From positions 1-5,382 of the forward strand of contig JAICYG010000167.1 of the NCBI GenBank assembly GCA_025934335.1: DNA of 5,382 nucleotides, read 5' to 3'. Position numbers and translations under genes: made by a program. The stretch comes from Thermoleophilia bacterium. Its GTDB lineage: Bacteria; Actinomycetota; Thermoleophilia; Gaiellales; Gaiellaceae. Shown here one piece after another: positions 1 through 5,382 of this stretch (its first letter is position 1; every line of letters starts with the position of its first letter). The notes beneath the pieces are model-generated. The model was not told where the DNA came from and did not search any database. It saw only the letters and a list, made by a program, of their open reading frames with translations.

Positions 1-1349
<1,349 letters not shown>

Positions 1350-1355
1350 GGCTCC

Positions 1356-1361
1356 AAACTA
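1356..1361 (-). promoter_or_regulatory. Candidate -10 element for the ABC-F gene (leaderless promoter)
   Basis: Read on the minus strand, this hexamer is TAGTTT, which fits the TAnnnT core of a bacterial -10 box. Six bases separate it from the GTG start at 1349, so a transcript would begin at or next to the start codon. No convincing -35 TTGACA-like hexamer is visible at the usual distance, where the sequence already lies in the divergent kinase gene. Function is inferred from the match and spacing only. Confidence 0.42.
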
Positions 1362-1365
1362 TCCT
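1360..1365 (+). promoter_or_regulatory. Candidate -10 element for the kinase-tkt-rpiB-tal operon (leaderless promoter)
   Basis: TATCCT matches the TAnnnT core of a -10 box, and seven bases separate it from the ATG at 1373. That spacing puts the expected transcription start at or beside the ATG. It fits the lack of any purine-rich Shine-Dalgarno sequence upstream of this ATG on the plus strand. The hexamer shares two bases with the opposing -10 candidate at 1356-1361. No clear -35 box is seen. Function is inferred. Confidence 0.42.
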
Positions 1366-1372
1366 CCGGCCG

Positions 1373-2674
1373 ATGACGCGGATCGTCGCCCTCGACGTCG
1401 GCTCGTCGTCCGTGCGCGCGATCGCGTACGGCGAGGACGGCGTTGCCGAGCCGGGTGACGCCCACCTCGGCTACGGCTCGTACGACGCCGACCTGCTCGT
1501 CGATGCCTGCAAGGCGGTGCTCGCGCAGGTGGGCGAGGGCGACGCGCTCGCGATCTCCTGCTTCTGGCACTCGCTGCTGCCGCTCGACGAGCACGACCGC
1601 CCGCTCGGCCCGGTGCTCACGTGGCGCCACACGACCGGTGAGCCGCCGCCGCTCGACCCCGTCGCCTACCACGCGCGTACCGGGTGCTTCCTCCACCCCG
1701 CCTACTGGCCGGCGAAGCTGCGCGGACTCGAGGCGGAACGCTACGTCTCGTTCGGCGACTACCTGCTGCTGAAGCTCGCCGGCGAGTTGCGGACGAGCGT
1801 CTCCATGGCGAGCGGCACCGGCATCTACGACCCGAACCGGCTCGGCTGGGACGACGAGACGCTCGCCGCGGTCGGCGTCGACCCGGCCCGGCTGCCGCCG
1901 ATCTCGGACGAGCAGGTAGCGGGTGTCTGGCCCGCCGTCGGCGACGGCGCCTGCTCGAACGTCGGCGCAGGTTGCATGCGCCGCGGCCGCGCTGCCGTCA
2001 TGGTCGGAACCTCGGCCGCGGCGCGCGTCGTCTACGAGGCGCCGTCGGCGGAGCCGCGGCCCGGGCTCTTTCTCTACCGGCTCGACGAGCGCCGCTACTG
2101 CGAGGGCGGCGCGCTCTCGGACGGCGGCAACCTCCACGCGTGGCTCGTCGGCACGCTGCGCGAGCACTCGATCGACGATCTCGCCGATCGCGAGCCCGCG
2201 GCGCACGGCCTCGTCTTCCTGCCGTTCCTCGGCGGCGAGCGGTCGCTCGGCTGGAATCCGCGGCGGCGGGGCCTGATCCACGGCCTCTCGTTCGCGACGA
2301 CGGCGACCGACATCGCACAGGCCGCGCTCGAGGGCGTCGCATACCGGCTCGTCGCCGTCCTCGAGGCGATCGAGGGGCTCGATTCCGTCGTCGCGACGGG
2401 CGGTGGGCTGCTCGCGAATCCCGGCTGGCTACAGGTGCTCGCGGACGCTCTCGGCCGTCCCGTCGAGGTGTCCGGGGCTGCCGAGGGGTCCGCCCGCGGG
2501 GCGGCGATGGTCGCGCTCGAGCGGCTCGGCCTGCCCGTGCCGGACGCGCCGGTCGAGCGGGTCGTCGAGCCGCGGCCGGACCGGCACGAGATCCACCTCG
2601 AGGCGATGGCGGAGCAGCGACGACTGATGGGCTCCGAGGAGTCGCACTCCACCCGCGCGGCACCCGACGGTTAG
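1373..2674 (+). CDS. FGGY-family carbohydrate kinase, gluconokinase-like
   Basis: This is a cytosolic ATP-dependent sugar kinase of the FGGY family (actin/hexokinase fold), 433 residues. Visible features: N-terminal phosphate loop LDVGSSSVR (7-15); substrate-side FWHS (64-67) and LTW (82-84); HPAYWPAKL (108-116) and SVSMASGTG (142-150); GDGACSN (190-196), with Asp191 the likely catalytic base; MVGTS (210-214); LPFLGGERS (283-291); ALEGVAYR (318-325); and the adenosine-side loop ATGGG (341-345). The YWPAK, SMASGTG and GDGACSN blocks are the style I associate with gluconokinase-like members, so gluconate to 6-phosphogluconate is the best guess. Another sugar or polyol substrate is possible. The start at 1373 is chosen because MTRIVALDVG begins right at the first strand; an in-frame ATG at 1331 would add 14 unrelated residues and run into the divergent gene. 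It is shorter than the usual 480-520 residues, with compact spacing after YWPAKL, but no core motif is missing. It lies 39 nt upstream of transketolase in an apparent pentose phosphate operon. Confidence 0.88.
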   Translation: MTRIVALDVGSSSVRAIAYGEDGVAEPGDAHLGYGSYDADLLVDACKAVLAQVGEGDALAISCFWHSLLPLDEHDRPLGPVLTWRHTTGEPPPLDPVAYHARTGCFLHPAYWPAKLRGLEAERYVSFGDYLLLKLAGELRTSVSMASGTGIYDPNRLGWDDETLAAVGVDPARLPPISDEQVAGVWPAVGDGACSNVGAGCMRRGRAAVMVGTSAAARVVYEAPSAEPRPGLFLYRLDERRYCEGGALSDGGNLHAWLVGTLREHSIDDLADREPAAHGLVFLPFLGGERSLGWNPRRRGLIHGLSFATTATDIAQAALEGVAYRLVAVLEAIEGLDSVVATGGGLLANPGWLQVLADALGRPVEVSGAAEGSARGAAMVALERLGLPVPDAPVERVVEPRPDRHEIHLEAMAEQRRLMGSEESHSTRAAPDG

Positions 2675-2703
2675 CCGTTACGCTCGCAGGGAAGCCGATC
2701 CGC

Positions 2704-2710
2704 GGGAGGT
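2704..2710 (+). promoter_or_regulatory. Shine-Dalgarno sequence supporting the TTG start of transketolase
   Basis: GGGAGGT is a strong match to the anti-Shine-Dalgarno complement and ends three to four bases before the TTG at 2714. It sits in the 39-nt gap (2675-2713) after the kinase stop codon, where I see no terminator hairpin. It decides for TTG at 2714 over the first in-frame ATG at 2768, which would cut off the conserved N-terminal helix. Confidence 0.75.
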
Positions 2711-2713
2711 AGC

Positions 2714-4714
2714 TTGGCGAACTCGGAGATCGAACAGCTCTCCATCGACACGATCCGGACGCTGTCGATGGACATGGTCCAGCAGGCGAACGCAGGCCAT
2801 CCCGGCACGGCGATGGCTCTCGCACCGCTCGCGTACCTGCTCTACGGCGAGGTGATGCGCCACAACCCGGCGCACCCGCACTGGCCGAACCGCGACCGCT
2901 TCGTCCTGAGCGCCGGGCACGCCTGCGTTCTCCAGTACTCGGCGCTGCACCTGACGGGCTACAACCTCTCGCTCGAGGAGCTGAAGCGCTTCCGGCAGTG
3001 GCAGTCGAAGACGCCGGGCCATCCCGAGTACCGCCACACCGAGGGCGTCGAGGTGACGACGGGCCCGCTCGGGCAGGGCTTCGCGAACGGCATCGGCATG
3101 GGCTTCGCCGAGCGCTTTCTCGCCGCAACGTTCAACCGGCCGGCGCACGAGCCGGTGGTCGACCACCGCGTGTATGTCATCTGCTCGGACGGTGACCTGA
3201 TGGAGGGCGTCTCGTACGAGTCCGCGTCGGTCGCCGGCACGAACGGCCTCGGCAAGCTCGTCTACTTCTACGACGACAACCGCATCACGATCGACGGGAC
3301 GACCTCGATCTCGTTCACCGAGGATCGTGCGAAGCGGTTCGAGGCGCTCGGCTGGCACGTGCAGTCCGTGGACGACGCGAACGATCTCGCTTCGCTGCGC
3401 GAGGCGATCGCGAACGCGCAGGCCGAGGTGGCTCGGCCCAGCATCATCATCGTTCGCTCGCACATCGCCTTCGGGGCGCCGCGCGCGGTCGACACGGCGA
3501 AGGCGCACGGCTCGCCGCTCGGCGCCGAGGAGGTCGCGGCGACGAAGAAGGCGCTCGGCTGGGATCCCGACAAGCACTTCTACGTGCCCGACGAGGTGCG
3601 CGAGCACCTGAACCGCGTCGAGCGCGGCAACGCCCTCGAGACGGAATGGAACACCCTCTTCGCGCGCTGGTCGGAGGCGTTCCCGCGGGCACGCGAGGAG
3701 TGGGACGCCGCGTGGGACGGCCGCATCGGCGCGTGGACGCTGCCGGAGTGGGAGGCGGGCGAGGAGCTTGCGACACGCGACGCCGGCAACAAGGTGATGC
3801 AGGCGTTCAAGCACGCGGTGCCGACGATGATCGGCGGCGCCGGCGACCTCGTCGAGTCGACGAAGACCGAGCTCGTCGGCGGCGGCCTCTTCTCCGACAG
3901 CTGGGCCGGCCGTAACATCGCGTTCGGCATCCGCGAGCACGCGATGGGCTCGATCGTCAACGGCATCGGGGTGCACGGCGGCTGCGTGAAGCCGTACGGC
4001 TCGACGTTCCTCATCTTCAGCGACTACATGCGGCCCGCCGTACGCCTCTCGGCGCTGATGGGGCTCCCGGTCGTCTGGGTGTGGACGCACGATTCGGTCG
4101 GGCTCGGAGAGGACGGGCCGACGCACCAGCCCGTCGAGACGTACGCGGCGCTCCGCGCGATCCCGAACCTCTGGTTCGTCCGCCCGGCCGACGCGAACGA
4201 GACCGCGTGGGCGTGGAAGATCGCACTCGAACGGCAGGACGGGCCCGTCGCGCTCTCGCTCTCGCGGCAGAAGGTGCCGACGCTCGACCGCTCGGACCTC
4301 GCGGCGCCGTCCGGGCTCGAAAGAGGGGCGTACACGCTCTGGGAGTCGGGCTCCTCGCCCGACCTGATCCTGATCGGCACCGGCGCCGAGGTGGGGCTGA
4401 CGCTGCAGGCGGGGCGAAAGCTCGCCGACGGCGGGACGGCGGTGCGCGTCGTCTCGATGCCGTGCTGGGAGCTCTTCGAGCAGCAGCCGGCCGACTACCG
4501 GGATCAGGTCCTGCCGCCGGAGGTGAAGGCTCGGCTCTCCGTCGAGCCGGGGGTCTCGCTCGGCTGGGAGCGCTGGGTCGGCGACCGCGGCGGCTCCGTT
4601 TCGCTCGAGCACTACGGCGCCTCGGCACCGGGGACGACGGTGCTCGAGCAGTTCGGTTACAACCTCGACAACGTCGTCGCGCGTGCCGCCGCGCTGCTGG
4701 AGCGGGTCTCTTGA
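2714..4714 (+). CDS. tkt: Transketolase
   Basis: Transketolase moves two-carbon ketol units between pentose and other sugar phosphates in the cytosol, using thiamine diphosphate and a divalent metal. The 666 residues are the normal full length. Order: the TPP/pyrophosphate domain has NAGHPGTA (26-33, His29), SAGHA (66-70, His69), TPGHPEYRHTEG (100-111) and GPLGQG (117-122), then the metal/TPP motif SDGDLMEG (158-165) ending at DDN (187-189), with KAHGSPLG (263-270) further on. The pyrimidine domain has GIREHAMG (405-412, Glu408, which activates the cofactor), YGSTF (428-432), THDSVGLGEDGPTHQPVE (458-475) and LSLSRQK (514-520). The C-terminal domain runs from about 535 to the end and includes LEHYGASAPG (631-640). 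SDGD in place of the more usual GDG is the form known from actinobacterial enzymes such as that of Mycobacterium. The TTG start is supported by the Shine-Dalgarno at 2704-2710. All catalytic motifs I looked for are present. It is the central gene of the operon, 19 nt before rpiB. Confidence 0.97.
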   Translation: MANSEIEQLSIDTIRTLSMDMVQQANAGHPGTAMALAPLAYLLYGEVMRHNPAHPHWPNRDRFVLSAGHACVLQYSALHLTGYNLSLEELKRFRQWQSKTPGHPEYRHTEGVEVTTGPLGQGFANGIGMGFAERFLAATFNRPAHEPVVDHRVYVICSDGDLMEGVSYESASVAGTNGLGKLVYFYDDNRITIDGTTSISFTEDRAKRFEALGWHVQSVDDANDLASLREAIANAQAEVARPSIIIVRSHIAFGAPRAVDTAKAHGSPLGAEEVAATKKALGWDPDKHFYVPDEVREHLNRVERGNALETEWNTLFARWSEAFPRAREEWDAAWDGRIGAWTLPEWEAGEELATRDAGNKVMQAFKHAVPTMIGGAGDLVESTKTELVGGGLFSDSWAGRNIAFGIREHAMGSIVNGIGVHGGCVKPYGSTFLIFSDYMRPAVRLSALMGLPVVWVWTHDSVGLGEDGPTHQPVETYAALRAIPNLWFVRPADANETAWAWKIALERQDGPVALSLSRQKVPTLDRSDLAAPSGLERGAYTLWESGSSPDLILIGTGAEVGLTLQAGRKLADGGTAVRVVSMPCWELFEQQPADYRDQVLPPEVKARLSVEPGVSLGWERWVGDRGGSVSLEHYGASAPGTTVLEQFGYNLDNVVARAAALLERVS

Positions 4715-4733
4715 CGGCGGCGAAGCGGCGCAG

Positions 4734-5201
4734 ATGAAGATCGCCGTTGCCTTCGACCATCGCGGCGTCCACCTGCGCGAGACGGTGCTCGAGGTGCTCG
4801 CCGGCCACGACGTCGTCGACTTCGGCACGCACACCGACGAGGTGCGCATCGACTACCCCGACAAGGCGCGCGAGGTGGGCGAGGCGATCCAGCGCGGCAG
4901 AGCGGAGCGCGCGGTCCTCGTCTGCGGCTCCGGCGTCGGCGCCTCCGTCGCGGCCTGCAAGCTGACGGGCATCCGCGCGGCCATCTGCCACGACACGTAC
5001 TCCGCGCATCAGGGCGTCGAGCACGACGACATGAACGTGCTCTGCCTCGGCTCGGAGGTCGTGGGGCCGTCGCTCGCGCGTGAGCTCGTGGACGCATTCT
5101 TGAACGCGACCTTCAACGGCGGCGAGCGGTACGTCGCCCGCCTGCTGAAGGTCGCCGAAATGGAAAGGACGATGAAAAATGGCGAAGTCACGCCTGCATG
5201 A
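4734..5201 (+). CDS. rpiB: Ribose-5-phosphate isomerase B (RpiB/LacA/LacB family)
   Basis: This cytosolic enzyme interconverts ribulose-5-phosphate and ribose-5-phosphate. At 155 residues it is the usual family length. It has the phosphate/ring-opening pair in AFDHRG (Asp8, His9), a conserved YP after the second strand (41-42), the anion-hole loop with the catalytic thiol CGSGVGAS (Cys64-Ser71), CHDTYSA (85-91) and EHDDMNVLCLGS (96-107), where His97 matches His99 of the E. coli enzyme. The ATG at 4734 is chosen because the first strand MKIAVAFDH starts there; an in-frame GTG at 4683 lies inside transketolase. The 19-nt gap after the transketolase stop (4715-4733) has only a weak ribosome site, so translation is probably coupled to the upstream gene. 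The 3' end overlaps the transaldolase start by 23 nt. LacA/LacB-type galactose-6-phosphate isomerase is a related alternative, but the tkt/tal context favours RpiB. Confidence 0.94.
   Translation: MKIAVAFDHRGVHLRETVLEVLAGHDVVDFGTHTDEVRIDYPDKAREVGEAIQRGRAERAVLVCGSGVGASVAACKLTGIRAAICHDTYSAHQGVEHDDMNVLCLGSEVVGPSLARELVDAFLNATFNGGERYVARLLKVAEMERTMKNGEVTPA
5164..5169 (+). promoter_or_regulatory. Shine-Dalgarno sequence for transaldolase, inside the rpiB 3' end
   Basis: AAAGGA lies nine bases before the ATG at 5179 and within the last codons of rpiB. It picks out 5179 as the transaldolase start. The nearby ATG at 5172 is in the rpiB frame and only encodes the RpiB tail. The unusually A-rich stretch at 5164-5180, in an otherwise GC-rich region, fits a ribosome loading site kept free of structure. 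Confidence 0.68.
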
Positions 5202-5382
5202 GCTCACCGAGCACGGCCAGTCGATCTGGTACGACACGCTCTCCCGCGAGCTCGTCCACTCGGGCGAGCTGAAGCGGATGATGGACGAGGACGCCGTCAC
5301 CGGCGTCACGTCCAACCCGACGATCTTCCAGAAGGCGCTCGCCTCCGGGGACGCCTACGACGAGGACATGAAGAAGCTGCTC
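5179..5382 (+). CDS. tal: Transaldolase, N-terminal part (runs off the right edge)
   Basis: Transaldolase moves a dihydroxyacetone unit from sedoheptulose-7-phosphate to glyceraldehyde-3-phosphate through a Schiff base on a lysine. Only the first 68 residues are visible. They begin MAKSRLHELTEHGQSIWYD and include the family block GVTSNPTIFQKAL (about 42-54), which forms the start of the barrel and part of the active site. The pattern (QSIWYDTLSRELV, then a GVTSNP strand) is like the longer actinobacterial transaldolases. The catalytic lysine lies beyond the window, so activity cannot be checked. Some relatives are fused to glucose-6-phosphate isomerase, and this window cannot show whether this one is. 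The gene starts inside the end of rpiB (23-nt overlap, different frame), which implies co-transcription and probable translational coupling. Confidence 0.93.
   Translation, partial: MAKSRLHELTEHGQSIWYDTLSRELVHSGELKRMMDEDAVTGVTSNPTIFQKALASGDAYDEDMKKLL

Noticed and set aside
1684..2712. A 342-codon plus-strand open frame overlapping the kinase in another frame
   Set aside because: The product is almost entirely Arg/Ala/Gly repeats, typical of an out-of-frame reading of GC-rich coding DNA.
2675..2713. Possible terminator or internal promoter between the kinase and tkt
   Set aside because: The 39 bases contain no stem followed by a T-run and no convincing -10/-35 pair. The only clear signal is the transketolase ribosome site.
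2678..4849. A 723-codon minus-strand open frame opposite transketolase
   Set aside because: It spans the tkt/rpiB boundary and its product is Arg/Val/Asp-rich with no recognisable domain. Long antisense frames arise here from the strong third-position GC bias, and transketolase is unmistakable on the other strand.

Overview
The window is GC-rich (about 70% by eye) and densely coded. Its usage leans on CTC, TCG, ACG and GCG codons, and it uses GTG and TTG starts alongside ATG. The transketolase has the SDGD form of the thiamine-diphosphate motif, and the transaldolase N-terminus resembles actinobacterial enzymes. Together these suggest a high-GC actinobacterium, possibly a deep lineage such as Thermoleophilia/Gaiellales. 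That placement is an inference from protein style, not a database match.

Layout: the left quarter (1-1349, minus strand) is an ABC-F type tandem ATPase. Its start is inside the window and its C-terminus runs off the left edge just after the second signature motif. A 23-base gap (1350-1372) separates it from a divergent plus-strand set: an FGGY-family sugar kinase (1373-2674), transketolase (2714-4714), ribose-5-phosphate isomerase B (4734-5201) and the first 68 codons of transaldolase (5179 onward, cut by the right edge). Spacings are 39 nt, 19 nt and a 23-nt overlap, so the four genes look like one operon.

Function: transketolase, RpiB and transaldolase form most of the non-oxidative pentose phosphate pathway. 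They interconvert ribulose-5-P, ribose-5-P, xylulose-5-P, sedoheptulose-7-P, erythrose-4-P, fructose-6-P and glyceraldehyde-3-P. The FGGY kinase most resembles the gluconokinase-like branch and could feed 6-phosphogluconate (or another phosphorylated sugar) into the pathway. The ABC-F protein is a translation-associated ATPase with no evident metabolic link to the operon; it simply shares the intergenic gap.

The most interesting non-coding signal is the 23-bp divergent gap. It carries two back-to-back, overlapping -10-like hexamers, each placed so that transcription would begin at or next to the start codon, which suggests a minimal bidirectional promoter giving leaderless mRNAs. I see no mobile element, CRISPR array, RNA gene or new multi-gene system; the remaining content is ordinary central metabolism. 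There is no non-coding stretch over 300 bases.
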